A stretch of 64,000 bases of DNA from Ypsolopha sequella (GCA_934047225.1 OW203989.1:6671977-6735976); one strand, 5' to 3'; positions 54,001 to 64,000 are shown, numbered from the stretch's first letter. Numbers and translations are program-made. The notes: generated from the letters alone by a model not told the origin.

Positions 54001-57000
54001 GTTCTCAATGTCAGCTGTTAGACTCTTAACACGCCATTGTTGGCTCTGGTTGTTTGTATTTAAAGTCGCCGTCAATAGAAATTGTGGACTATGTAAACAA
54101 ACCGTTTTCTCAATTTTTCTCAAGGTTCTGTCACGGAGTCTCACTGAACATTATTCCAAATCATGAAGTATCAAGTCTTACCAGACATTCACTGTATTTC
54201 ATCATGAAATATTCAATAATCACCAGTTAATTACGGAAAATCATAGAATCAATAGTCAATTCTGTACTGCGTCGAGATTGCTGTCATATTTTTTTCTCAT
54301 CGAATCTGTATTGTCTTTGAAAATTGGTGATGTACGAATCTATTTGAATTTTGAATCTATTTTATTCGTGATGATATTTTATTCCGTCTCTTTTTTTGGC
54401 AGCGTTACTTCATAATCTTTGACATAAATATGTGTGTGATTCTATCGAGAGCTGTGTGATCGATTTGACTAGCGATTCATCAGAATATTTTTGCGATAAA
54501 TCAAATAAAGAAAATTAATTAAGCACCTATCATATTTTAATCACATACTTACCCATCTCTAGATAGTTCACCTATTCATAGACAAAGACAACATGGCGCT
54601 TTGTTTACATAGTCCACAATTTCTATTGACGGCTACTTTAGTTGCAAAGTGACTCATCTTTGCTTCTCAGCTGTTTTCATTAATAAATACTCCCCATTAG
54701 AAGTTAGCTAGGCCATGGTCACAAATATATACAAAATTATCAACTTTTCATCCCCTTATAAGATTTCCAGTAGAATTGGGCATAGCATGATCTGCCTGGG
54801 CATATTAATATTTCTGATAAAACTAGGAGGTTTCCCTAAATTTATTTACATGTAAACTTAGCTCCTCTCGTCGTCTCAATTATTTTTGACTTTTGGTAAA
54901 AGATTTTCGATTTCATACTTTACGATCTATCCATGATATCCATATTGTCCATGCTCTTTTCCCGAAATAAAATGAAATCAAGATCAAATGGTGATCAGTG
55001 AATATCGTAATTTTGGTTCATTCAGTGGAATTATTTTAAAACAAAGTAAATTTTCCATTTCCAGTGGACCACCTCAGCAAGTACCTGGCAATGCGTCTGA
55101 CATTAGACCTGGATGCGGAGCTGCCTGAAGCATACCGACTGCTCAACTTCTGTATCTACGTGGCACCAGCCCCCGGACAGTTTGTGCCGCTCGCCGGCTC
55201 GCAGACCTTGCGCCAGATCAATGACAAGTTCTGGAAGGTGCGTATGGTTAGTTCTCCAATTTTTTTTAACTTTTTTATATTTGTTACTTCTGTAAGTTGA
55301 AATTATAATCAAAAGATATATGATGGATTAACGTGCATAGTCTGCGTCCAATGAGGACAGACGCTCGCTTGAAAAAAGTATGCATTGTATTCGGAAAGAA
55401 TTCGAAACATGTCGCGTATCGCAAGATAATTTTATGTGCTTAAGTTAAACTTTCATATATCTTTTTTTACCCCCACTTCTCTGAATCTCGGGGTATATAT
55501 CTGAAATCTCTTATATAATAGCGTAAATAAATATTGAATATTGACTTTTTGTCTTTTACATTACATTAAAAAACAGTTAAATAAAAAAAAATCTGAGATA
55601 TATTTCGGGCTATTGTGACTGATGCCGGGCCCGCAATATATCTCACAATTTTTTTTAATATAATGGCGGATATCTATGTCATACAAGAAACCTACAATTC
55701 AGATTACATGCTCCTAGGTCCAGCCGTTTCGTCAAGGCGTATCAGTCGGTCAGTCACGATATTTTTTATGTGGCTAGAAAGAAAGACAAAGCCAATGTTA
55801 ACTGGTGTGACGAATACTGAAATGGAAAATAATAAAAAGCTGAGTCAACTTGATGTATTGAATGTGTAGGAATAAATGGACATAGACATCCGTTATTCAT
55901 TGAACAACGTAAGGTGTGAAAAAAATACGGGTGTTTATTTTCTGTGTATTTCATGAAATACACGGAAATTTATAATCAGTTTCTGGTATATGCATTTTAA
56001 CTATATAATTTAGGGATTTGATTTTGGAAAACATGTTTGGATAAACTTTCCTCGATAGAAATAATTGTTGAAATGAGGTCTTCTAACACAACTTCTTCTT
56101 TTTCTCGTCGTTTAACGAGTAGCAGCCATGTACAGAACTCAAACATATTTTATTAGATGAGTTTCAACAATATCTAGATATTTGATTTTGGAAATTTTGC
56201 TAGCTAGTTTAGTTTTTTTAATAAAAATACTTTTTTCCATTTTGCCTAAAAATATAAAACCCACTTTTTTCCCCTTTGCCCTGAATCCGCCCCTCTCGCA
56301 TTGCGCGATTTTTCGCTTGGAGTGACAGTGACAAAAATAAAATTCGCATAGCCTCTTAAGTAACTTTTCCAACGTAATTTGCGCTAGTACAGATCAGAAC
56401 TAATCAAAAGGCGAGACCTGAGAATTGCGTTTGTGTGCGTGCACACCTACAGTGTAGAGAGTAAAGCGGGTTGAAGCGCGGAGCGTCCAGTAGACCGGTT
56501 TTTACAGTCGGCTTGAAGTCGGCCCCGCCCGGCACGTGACGTGGGTAAGCAGGCGAGGCGTTCATCAGTTTGTCCAGGGACTTCCGCAAAATCTACGGAA
56601 CTCGGTAACGGACGAAAAACTGATAATACGCAGCAACTGCCTTCAACCACTCTCCCGTACTTACTCGTGAATAAAAGTATACGCTATCCTGTTCAGTATG
56701 TTCTTGAATGCAACTCAAATTAGTATTCAATAAATAACTAACCATATAACAGGCGCGGATCCAGTATTTCGCTTAGGGGGACGGAGTGGGGGCAAATTCT
56801 GTAAATCGGCTAGTGAAATGTTTATGACGTATGTACAGCGAACGAAAAAACATAAGAAGTCTGGTTAGAGTTGAAAAATAACCCCACGATACATTGTGTT
56901 GAACACAATTTTGTATGGCGACGGCTCCAATAGCATTCACCCAGAGACGTATTTTGGTTTTCTACGCCCCGGGCGAATACGATTGGGCCGCCCCCCTTAA

Positions 57001-57612
57001 CCAACTGGCGAGGGAAAAAAAGGGAGTGCGTACGGGTGAGCCGCCAAATACGTATTTTTTTAATGTGAGATTGTTAAAATTGCTAAAGATTCTAAATTAC
57101 GAAACTGAAGGGCCGCCCCTTAAGACAGGGCCGCCCCGGGCGATCGCCCGAATGACCCTATGGAGAATACGTCACTGCATTCACCGTGTCTTTGAGTCAT
57201 CCAATCACCACGGCTGGACTAGTGTCTCATGCGTGACAACAGTTCGAACCAATCATGAGCCTTTTGCGCTTTTCAGTCTCTGAAGCAATTTTCAAATGAC
57301 ACTGTTAGAAATGCGTGTTCTATGTTTTTTTCATTCGCCGCGTATATATTAAATTTATAAAAATTATTTGAATATGGTGTTGAACACAATTTTGTATGGC
57401 GACGACAGCTCCAATAGCATTCAATGTGTCTTTGAGTGGTCCAATCACCACGGCTAGACTAGTATCTCATTCGGGAAGGGCAATCGGCAATCGCTCCCAT
57501 TGCCCCCTCTGTATCCGGGCCTGTATAATTAGAAGAGTCTCTAATATAACTTTTTTGTGTGCTTCAGGTGAACAAACCACTGGAGATGTACTACTCTTGG
57601 AAGAAAACCTAG
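51056..57612 (+). CDS. Sce: E3 ubiquitin ligase RING1 (Sex combs extra)
   Basis: Catalytic core of Polycomb repressive complex 1, which mono-ubiquitinates histone H2A in the nucleus. Coding exons: 51056-51801, 52703-52875, 55065-55237 and 57568-57612, all GT-AG and in phase, giving 378 residues. The C3HC4 RING is complete: C46, C49, C62, H64, C67, C70, C82, C85, preceded by the conserved YELHRNPQE and [14 protein letters not shown] Ser/Pro/Asn-rich linker runs from about 150 to 245. The C-terminal RAWUL domain ([47 protein letters not shown]) spans exons 2-4 and normally binds Cbx/Pc and RYBP. The length lies between vertebrate RING2 and Drosophila Sce as I recall them. Introns hold at least five MITEs. 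No missing key residue. Confidence 0.93.
51802..51840 (+). promoter_or_regulatory. Possible intronic poly(A) signal in Sce intron 1
   Basis: Reading past the weak donor GTTGGT (51802), the frame adds LVIFIYCLL and stops at 51832, overlapping AATAAA at 51831-51836. Use of this signal would give a RING-only protein of 258 residues lacking RAWUL. Confidence 0.3.
52290..52432. mobile_element. Palindromic MITE, family D copy 1 (Sce intron 1)
   Basis: TGTGTTGATTCGGCTAACTT to TTAGCCAAATCAACCCC; arms contain TTATTTGACA and TGTCAAATTAG. Confidence 0.75.
52436..52576. mobile_element. Palindromic MITE, family P (Sce intron 1)
   Basis: ATTGTCTAACTTCAACATCT at the left and AGATGTTGGAGTTAGACAAT at the right; arms of about 33 bp, 141 bp in total. 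Immediately adjacent to the family D copy. Confidence 0.75.
53098..53241. mobile_element. Palindromic MITE, family D copy 2 (Sce intron 2)
   Basis: TGGTGTCGATTCAGTGTAGC to GTTACACCGAATCAATA; the interior includes ACAGGACTTAACTT and AAGGTTAGTCCTATC. Confidence 0.75.
53532..53989 (+). mobile_element. TTAA-bounded MITE, family H copy 3 (Sce intron 2)
   Basis: TTAAGGGGCTTAGTAATGCC to AGTAATTGCCTTAA. Colinear with 37594-38067 in reverse. Confidence 0.8.
54061..54640 (+). mobile_element. Tc1/mariner-derived MITE, family Q short copy (Sce intron 2)
   Basis: TAAAGTCGCCGTCAATAG to CTATTGACGGCTACTTTA. Retains only the last codons of the transposase ([10 protein letters not shown]...SNKEN then stop); the junction GTGTGATCGATTTG marks an internal deletion relative to 42837-43602. 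Confidence 0.8.
54776..54945. repeat. Interspersed repeat, family U copy 2 (Sce intron 2)
   Basis: ATTGGGCATAGCATGATCTG to TACTTTACGATCTATCCA; partner of 2706-2890. Confidence 0.65.
55238..56898. other. Sce intron 3, mostly unrecognised
   Basis: A GC-rich patch at 56400-56640 (CCGCCCGGCACGTGACGTGG includes a CACGTG E-box and overlapping TGACGTG) stands out from AT-rich surroundings; no convincing exon in it. Confidence 0.4.
56899..57235. repeat. Duplicated segment, copy interrupted by a hAT MITE
   Basis: GTTGAACACAATTTTGTATG...CTCCAATAGCATTCA...TCCAATCACCACGGCT recurs at about 57376-57470. Here the two halves are separated by the MITE at 56942-57177. Confidence 0.75.
56942..57177. mobile_element. 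hAT MITE with CATTCACC target duplication
   Basis: Left end CAGAGACGTATTTTGG, right end AGAATACGTCACTG (CAGNG...CNCTG). Exact 8-bp duplication CATTCACC at 56934-56941 and 57178-57185. 236 bp, GC-rich interior. Lies in Sce intron 3. Confidence 0.9.
57376..57470. repeat. Duplicated segment, uninterrupted copy
   Basis: TTGAACACAATTTTGTATGG through GCTCCAATAGCATTCAATGT to CACCACGGCTAGACTAGT; the empty-site counterpart of 56899-57235. Confidence 0.8.
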
Positions 57613-57923
57613 AAGTAAATTACATTTTAGTTATATACGCATCTATCTATATGCGTACATAACTAAAATGGCATTCCAACTATTGTCATATTAAAGCTAC
57701 TAAGCAGTGAATATTAATTCTAAGGAGAATTAATAATCCGTTTCAGTGTATTATTGAATTTGAGATATGGACTCGGAAATTATAATTTATTAGAATGTGA
57801 TGCTAAGGATAAATGAATTTATTAATAATACATTTTATGTGTATAGATAAAATACCATCAAAATGCTTTTAATAGTATAGCTATATTAATCAAATAGGTT
57901 TGTACGGCCTGAGAGCATTTTAG

Positions 57924-58070
57924 GTAGAGTTTGAGCCAGTACAGGAAGGCGTGAAGTTAGTCGCAGATGGCATCGCAGTCGGATTCGACGAGGAAGGAGG
58001 CGTGCGCGCGGAAAACAAAGAAAAGAGCAAAAAAGGTCACAAGATTTACATCACCTTTCCTGAAAAGTAG
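57924..58070 (+). CDS. Unassigned exon-like frame downstream of Sce
   Basis: After GAGAGCATTTTAG (acceptor-like, AG at 57922-57923) an exactly phase-0 frame of 48 codons plus stop reads VEFEPVQEGVKLVADGIAV, GFDEEGGVRAENKEKSKKG, HKIYITFPEK. Composition is protein-like. Sce exon 3 also ends in phase 0, so splicing of exon 3 to this site would replace the conserved [14 protein letters not shown] tail. It might instead be a terminal exon of another gene or an element fragment. No family recognised. Confidence 0.3.
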   Translation, partial: VEFEPVQEGVKLVADGIAVGFDEEGGVRAENKEKSKKGHKIYITFPEK

Positions 58071-58479
58071 AGGAACCAAAGACATGACACCGAAACGCGG
58101 ACCTTTTCTTGACGCGACGCGTCGTCGCCGTGTTGTTGAAAGAAGAGAACAGGAGGGGTGGGGCAATTTGCAACTCGATATCGTTGATCAAATGAGCGCG
58201 AATTACAAAACTTCGAGTTGACAGTTTGGTGTCCAATCACAATCGTTCACGATTGATGAGTTGCACAAATTGCTTCCCCAGATGACTATGAAGAGGGGGG
58301 TGCGTGCGAGTCGACAGCTAACTTCATGCTCGTCTTCTGTACTAGCCCAAACTGTAAGCAAAAAGAATTTTATTATGGAATACAAATAATCAATTTTTGG
58401 TAGTCTCCCATTTTATCATACAGCTTGCTAAGACTGCTTATTCTTTTTAATTTTACAGGTTTATATTATAGTCTTGACA
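58071..58479. other. No gene recognised
   Basis: GC-richer sequence continuing from the frame above; overlapping frames on both strands are not convincing. Confidence 0.35.
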
Positions 58480-58642
58480 ATGGTGTCGATTCGGTGTGAC
58501 ACGACTTAACTTATTTGACAGGACTAACCTTATTTTAAGAGTCCTATCTTTGTCTTTTCGATACTGAAAGAAAAAGACAGAACACTTAAATTAAGTTTAG
58601 TCTTGTCAAATAAGTTAAAGCGTGTTACACCGAATCGACACA
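58480..58642. mobile_element. Palindromic MITE, family D copy 3
   Basis: TGGTGTCGATTCGGTGTGAC to GTTACACCGAATCGACACA, the best preserved of the three copies. Confidence 0.8.
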
Positions 58643-59011
58643 ATTATCATTTAAATGATATTATTATATGTAAACATTTTACAGTGTATTTATATAATCT
58701 GTAACTTTTTTTATTTCTGGATTCAATGTTCATAATGCAGTTTTAAAAATATTGCAAAGTCCGTAATTATAATACAGATTAGTTAGTTTGTAAGTGTACA
58801 ATTGTATGCATACGTGCAATTTTTTATTAAATGAATTATAATGGTATTTGGAAATGTCATTTGATTTTATTTGAGGATCTGCACTAGTAGCATAGTGTTT
58901 AATTGCGCCTGACGCCACCGAGGAGCGTGACACGATGTTTTTGCGATTAAACAGTATGTTGCGCTCGTACGTAGCATAACGGGCGTAGCATAGTGTTTAA
59001 TATATAGCATA

Positions 59012-59405
59012 GTGTTCTATACATGCCAGCTATGGATAAATAACACCTTAAAAGCATTTGGTATCCTTAGAGTACAATACAACAACGCATTCCGTATATT
59101 ATTGAGACAGCCGCGGTACTGCAGTGCGAAAGCCATGTTCGCAGACGCCAGGGTTCCTGACTTTCTCGCGATACTGAGGAATCGAGCGGCGGCATTCTGG
59201 TACCGGATGCGAACATCGGGGGAAATAGGTTCTATAAGCGCTGGCTGCACATTCAGACGTGTGAGAACCAGAAATAGATTCTGGTTCTCACATGGTTGAA
59301 TTATTTATTAGTATGTAAGATAATTTAATTTAAATTTTGTTTGTGATTTAAATTTGATTAGATTTTATGGGTTTTACATTGCCTGAAATAAAGACATTTT
59401 ATTTA
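59012..59405 (+). pseudogene. 3' end of a non-LTR retrotransposon ORF
   Basis: 95 codons: FYTCQLWINNTLKAFGILRV, QYNNAFRILLRQPRYCSAKA, MFADARVPDFLAILRNRAAAF, then stop. The pattern L(Y)..QLW......L..LRV.YN.AFR.LL..PR..S.S.MF is the usual end of reverse transcriptases of RTE/jockey-like elements in insects. It finishes with AATAAAGACATTTTATTTAT. The RT core is missing; 5'-truncated. Confidence 0.8.
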
Positions 59406-59533
59406 TTTAATCGCGCGCGTCGCCACTAGTCGAATCACAAGTGCGAGGAGCGTGACAGATAACATCGTGTCGCGCTCCTCGCACCTCTGATTCAACTAAG
59501 TGGCATTGCGCGCGATTAAACACTGCTACGAGG

Positions 59534-59772
59534 CCAGCCCCCCTATTCTGTATCTTTAGTTGCCAACTGTACTAGGTGCCTATCATCAAAAACATAGATA
59601 AAAACTGAAATTTCAAAATTGCCTTTAGTGGGTATTGAACTATTAACAATCTGTGTCGTCACTTGAAGTGCGAACATATCCTTAGGAAATCGGAATTCGT
59701 TGGTATATCTATGTTTTTGATGATAGGCACCCAGTACAGAAGTCAACTAGAGATACATAATAGGCCCGCTGG
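59534..59772. mobile_element. MITE family F copy 2
   Basis: CCAGCCCCCCTATTCTG to ATACATAATAGGCCCGCTGG; 239 bp, solo copy of the element nested at 2205-2444. Confidence 0.8.
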
Positions 59773-59784
59773 AGACTAATGCTT

Positions 59785-59946
59785 ATAAGGGAAACAGGAT
59801 GAATTTAGCATCTCTTATAATAGTGAAATGTAAAAAAATTATACTTCGTTTTTATAAAACATTAAATAAGGGAAACAGGATGTATTTAGCATCTCTTATA
59901 ATAGTGAAATGTAAAAAAAATATACTTCGTTTTTATAAAACATTAA
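59785..59946. repeat. 81-bp tandem duplication
   Basis: Two units (59785-59865, 59866-59946) starting ATAAGGGAAACAGGATG and ending ATAAAACATTAA, differing at a few positions. Confidence 0.85.
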
Positions 59947-60332
59947 TCAATATTTATTAAGTTTTAAAAACTAAAAATATAAATAGTGTAATGCTTAATA
60001 CAAGTCTTATTTTGTTGGTTTCAATTTATTGTAATGCACTGTAGTTCCGGGCTACTTCAATAAAAAACTTTCTAATCAGTAAACTACCAAATGTGCTTGT
60101 ATCTATATAACATCGAAATAACATTTTTTTTTTAAAGTCATTTCACGTGTACAAAAATCGTTACTTTACAATTTAATAGATTTTTACGAAATTGTGAAGT
60201 ATTGCGCCTATAACAATCATTGAACTGTCAGTGATAACAATTTGAAAAATTGAAAGCATAATGGCGCGAATTTCAAAATAATTCCAAAATAGAAAGGCAC
60301 GGTGTTCACGGCATCTGCGTCTCAAATTGCGA
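59947..60332. other. Probable 3' flank of the minus-strand gene
   Basis: No gene. TTTATT at about 60026 would be an AATAAA signal for the gene transcribed leftward from 60773. Confidence 0.35.
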
Positions 60333-60773
60333 TTACTTTCTGGAATTAACGTAATGCCTTCTAAAAGCATTGTATTCTCTTCGCAAAGCTTTGGTAGTTT
60401 CGACTTTTAGAATTTTCAAAGCCTCTTCGATTTCTTCCTTATTTTCCGAATCTCTCGCTGTCGCCAATCTCTCCATCGTTGCGAAGTCTAGTTCCTCTAT
60501 TCTCTCTGCATCTTCCATCAAACTATCTACTTGTCTTAGATATCTCCGGAAAGATACGCCTTCTGCGCTGTTGGTATCATTTAATGACTTCTCTATTTTC
60601 TCCCAAAAAACTAGTGTTCGTCGTCCGTCTTTCATTTTACAAGTAAACATGAAGTCTGCGAACAACCTCCTACCTTTCTCATCGTTCAGTACATTTTCTA
60701 TTTTGTCCGTGAAACGATCCAAGTCAGCTGTTGTGACCCCTTCACTGCTGCACGCGGCAAAACAGTTATCCAT
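60333..60773 (-). CDS. Small intronless protein, weakly RGS-like
   Basis: 146 residues from the ATG at 60773: MDNCFAACSSEGVTTADLD, then FTDKIENVLNDEKGRRLFAD, FMFTCKMKDGRRTLVFWEKI and a long charged helical part (ERIEELDFATMERLATARD). The charged, helix-rich composition and an unbroken frame mark a real gene. RLFADFM......TLVFWEKIEKSL recalls the RGS pattern LxxFLxxE.SEENLxFWxxxE, so a divergent RGS or similar helical fold is possible but weakly supported. No signal peptide or membrane segment. The plus-strand 160-codon frame over the same bases is a shadow. No TATA box is evident upstream (60774-61150). Confidence 0.65.
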   Translation of the reverse strand: MDNCFAACSSEGVTTADLDRFTDKIENVLNDEKGRRLFADFMFTCKMKDGRRTLVFWEKIEKSLNDTNSAEGVSFRRYLRQVDSLMEDAERIEELDFATMERLATARDSENKEEIEEALKILKVETTKALRREYNAFRRHYVNSRK

Positions 60774-62129
60774 TTTACGCTCATTTGTGCGACACTTTGT
60801 CCATTTTCATCCTTATCGATTTTGTTTACATTCGGCTCGAAGACAACTATGACATTGATTATTATTTATTTATTCCCGATATGCGGCACAGAACTTCGTC
60901 GTTTTTTGTAGAAATCATGACCGAAAACACTGAATACACTAGATAGGTACGGGCTCTGTTCATGAATCACCTTAACTAAAGCCAGACCAGAGAAGTAAGG
61001 TTAACTCGAACTACAAAAATAGGCTTACATCACACAACACGACACCGCAAGACGTTCGAGCGCGTGCGTAAATAAAACTGACTTTATTTGTGTGCGTTTT
61101 CACTGAACTTCACTCTACTTTTATCATTTTATTTTCTGCGCATGCGTAAACAATGTCTTAACTTTGAAAATCCCGCCAAAATTAACTCGAACATTTGGTT
61201 TTTAAGAGAATAAACTCTGTTTTTAAACGAGAATATCATTTATTCAATCCTCGCATGATGGAGAATGTGCCTCACTTCGATCAAAACTGTACGAGGGCAT
61301 TACGTCACGCGCCAGGTAAAAAAATGTGCCGTGACCTCGCTGCGGCGAACTTGATTCATTCATGGGAAATATACGGTGAAGCGAAAACAATAGACTTCTA
61401 AGATTGTGAGCCGTTCCCCTTTGCTGAATATTAAGTAGGACCGATTGCCGCCATCAAACTAGAAGTAGCTGTCACCGTCATAATGATTAGTTAAATTCTT
61501 AGAGCATGTTAAATTCGAATTTAATTGGTTTTTAATTGACTGAAACATACGGTATGTCACCGACGACGACGCAGCCGACCGGTAGGTAGATATATGTATG
61601 TACCTATTTAATATCTCCGATCCAATGTCCATGGTAACATCCATTTATCACGTGTTTCTCTTGCTTCCTTCATAATTAACTACTTACTGAAATCTAGTAA
61701 TTTTTACCCAGGTATTATTTCTCCAAAATATGGTTTTACTCCGAAATCATTTTAAGTTTATTAGGGTTTCGTACCCGAAGGGCGCCAAACGGGACCCTAT
61801 TACTAAGCCAGGTAAGTAGCAAGAATTCTGCTTCGTAAAGAGAATATAAAGATATGAAAAGTATTTTTTTCTCCTATGTTGCGCTATCCGGAGACCAAAT
61901 GACGTCGTTGTAATGCAGCGCGCGCTGATATGAACGGTATTTCAATATATATTCTGTTGATATTTGTACCGACACAGGTCGACTAAAGGTCTTTGGCGAC
62001 CACCTGCCCCTTAAGGGTTTACGTAGTCAGCGGGAGCCGTGAATTTGTCAGGCGCTACCATTTTAGCGGCTTGTTAGTGGCGCCTTAATGTTGCTATGAC
62101 ATCTTTATTGTTATCATTTACCATGTTTT
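60774..62129. other. No gene; fragments of family H
   Basis: Upstream region of the minus-strand gene, then unrecognised sequence. About 61870-61990 carries the family H block TGATATTTGTACCGACACA; 61760-61800 holds a GGGTTTCGTACCCGAAGGGC trace of the lepidopteran repeat. Confidence 0.4.
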
Positions 62130-62200
62130 TAGGGTTCCATACACGTATCGTGTGGTGGTACGGAACCCTTCGTGTGCGAGTCCGACTCGCACTTGGCCAA
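62130..62200 (-). repeat. End fragment of the lepidopteran GGTTCCG repeat
   Basis: TTTAGGGTTCCATACACG, GGTACGGAACCCTTCGTG and GTCCGACTCGCACTTGGCCA. Only the terminal part. Confidence 0.75.
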
Positions 62201-62939
62201 ATTAAACACTTACGTATTGGAAACTTCAGTAGATGATTTTGGTCCTGATTAAATATGTCCCTCCACAAGCCGAGCTTTTGCAGTTGTGTTTATTGAGATG
62301 AAAAAGGGGGGGGACCTTGGCACACAGAGACAGGAGGGGCAGGCAAGATGTGGCGGGGAAGTGTTGGACTAGTAGCGATCTATGCGATCGAAGCCAGGAA
62401 ATGGATGAAGAAGGATATTATAATAGATTCCATTGGATAAAGACGGGAGATGAGCGGAGACGGTGCAAGCATAGGTTGATTATATTAGTGATACACCTGA
62501 TTAGCCGGTCAAGAGTGTACATGTGCTGAAGAAAGGTGGCAAAAGGAAAGGATTCAAAGAGCGGGAGAAGAAGCCCGTTATTCTAGCCAAAGCCTACAAC
62601 GTCTGTCTGCCTGTATGTACGCTTACAGCAGGATACCAAATTCCTCGAAATAATTTTTCATCAATACAGTGCTTTGGTTTATGACGTGACATCAGAAGCC
62701 AAAAACAAAAAATAATAACTTGCGTTACCACTAAACAGGTTTGGATGCGGTTTTCCTTGTTAGCTAGACTGAAAGTACTTTCATCTCTCTCTTCTTTTTA
62801 CTGCTCAGCTCTCTTCGGCGATATTTAATATTCTAAAACCTTCTTAAATTCATTGCACTATGTATGGCTAGGCGTTTTTACACTATCAGTTTTCTTTGAC
62901 CAATGTTTTGTTTTTAAATTTCTTAAAAACTGATACTAA
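62201..62939. other. No gene recognised
   Basis: A 70-codon frame at 62317-62529 has no known motif. A short palindrome (TATCAGTTTT...AAAACTGATA) lies at about 62884-62935. Confidence 0.4.
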
Positions 62940-63100
62940 AGCCGATTCTGAAGGCTTTAATTTTAGTTTTAGTGCTGTCAAGACTTAAATTTGTCCAAAG
63001 TAATTTAGCTTCTGTGCTTCACACCTATGAACTATTTTGCAATGATGAAAATTTAGTCTTGACAGCACTAAAACTAAAACTAAAGCCTTCAGAATCGGCT
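62940..63100. mobile_element. Palindromic MITE, family E
   Basis: AGCCGATTCTGAAGGCTTTA at the left and TAAAGCCTTCAGAATCGGCT at the right; arms of about 55 bp through AGTGCTGTCAAGACT, 161 bp in total. No clear target duplication. Confidence 0.8.
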
Positions 63101-64000
63101 ACATTTAATAGCTAAAACAGATAAATAAGAGGACTGTCGAATCTTTCAGATATTGCTTTGAGAACACTGCTACCGCTATACGATTTTCAACGCGTGCGAC
63201 AGAGATGGCATTAGAACCTGTGTTGGAACCCCTAGTTTTTGAACGCAGCCCTAGGGGAGTAAGTTGTGCAACAAGTCGTTTATAAAAATAAATTTCCATA
63301 CCCGTGTCAGGTAAAGTTACTGTCAGACTCTATCTGAATTGAGTGACGAATCAAGAACATAATATAAAAGAATAATACATGTGGCAGGCAAAACGCTCGC
63401 TGTTGTGTAATTTGCCGGAGGCAGGTATTTAAAGAGCTGAAATGAAATGATATTTTTTTTTTTAATGCTAATAAATAAAACAATTTCCGATTATAACAAA
63501 ATTCGTAAATATGTATCTTTTGTCTCCTTGCAGCGGTGTATACGGTATATTTAAATGAAACCGCGTAATCTACTGTTCATACTGAACAAATTTCCCAAAG
63601 TAACATATTGAAAAAATAAATTGAACCTGCCCACCCAATGCCCTTTCAAAATTCACAGTAAGTTTTAAAATGAGTAAGGAAACATGAAAATATTTTTTCG
63701 TTTCCACAAGTACGTTTCTTTGGAAAAGTTGTTCAGTGTGATTCTTAGACCATGATTTTTATTAAGATACCTGTTGAGTTACATCAGGTATATTGTGTGA
63801 GTAAAAGAAGCTGGTGTAATGTATGAAGAAAAGCACAAACGTTAATTCCCAACAATTGCTGTACAGCTTGTCTTTATCTACCATAGCTCCAACTCTTATT
63901 CACTTTATGTATTAGAATTTAGATTATTGAATCATTGATCAATTTATTTTGTGATTTAAACGATTTTTTAAATGCTGAGTTATGTATCCGGTATCCGGCC
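63101..64000. other. No gene recognised
   Basis: AT-rich; short frames only. Confidence 0.4.

Noticed and set aside
56400..56660. Solo LTR or CpG-island promoter
   Set aside because: GC-rich with an E-box, but no TG...CA ends, target duplication or second copy was found.
57967..58221. 84-codon basic frame starting MASQSDSTRK
   Set aside because: Overlaps the more protein-like phase-0 frame from 57924 in another frame; Arg/Lys-rich composition follows from local base content.
60370..60852. Plus-strand 160-codon open frame
   Set aside because: Ser/Phe-rich antisense shadow of the charged, helix-rich minus-strand protein at 60333-60773.

Overview
This is a gene-poor, AT-rich eukaryotic window, almost certainly from a moth or butterfly. 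It carries repeats typical of lepidopteran genomes: an interspersed element that begins ACCGGCCAAGTGCGAGT and ends in GGTTCCGTA-type sequence, remnants of the mobile-element protein ending [10 protein letters not shown], and many palindromic MITEs. Only three protein genes of the host are well supported. (1) A Polycomb RING1/Sce E3 ligase gene in four coding exons, 51056-57612 (+). (2) A two-exon gene for a secreted Gln/Asn-rich repeat protein, 35520-37186 (+), with a TATA box. (3) A small intronless gene of unknown function, 60333-60773 (-), with weak resemblance to RGS domains. Three further stretches look like exons but cannot be assigned: 21181-21420, 39981-40320 and 57924-58070.

Layout. 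1-10 kb is stacked mobile DNA: a 1-kb element with perfect 109-bp terminal inverted repeats, a nested MITE pair, a 23-copy 29-bp minisatellite, two remnants of the RGNAAS-type mobile ORF, and three palindromic elements joined end to end. 10.4-15.0 kb is a nearly complete CR1-group non-LTR retrotransposon (ORF1 with an SGNH-esterase-like part, then endonuclease and reverse transcriptase), broken by one 4-bp tandem duplication. 15-35 kb holds hAT-, Harbinger- and TTAA-type MITEs, the lepidopteran GGTTCCG repeats, a 120-bp hairpin, a SAP-domain fragment and a terminus of a Penelope-like element. 35-37 kb is the Q-rich gene. 40.8-41.6 kb is an apparently perfect 318-bp inverted duplication carrying two tRNA-like units. 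42.8-43.6 kb is a Tc1/mariner-type element still holding a transposase C-terminus; its shortened sister lies in intron 2 of Sce. 46.4-48.1 kb is a decayed Penelope-like element with RT, GIY-YIG and a hammerhead-ribozyme-like motif. 51-58 kb is Sce, whose introns contain at least five MITEs. 58-64 kb holds the small minus-strand gene and more repeats.

The three host genes show no sign of acting together. The most interesting content is how the mobile elements are arranged: three MITE families sharing a TATACA terminus and joined at TATA, empty and filled insertion-site pairs, a visible full-to-deleted MITE series, two hammerhead-like motifs with the same core change, and the long tRNA-bearing palindrome. 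All calls come from reading the sequence; no database search or folding program was run.
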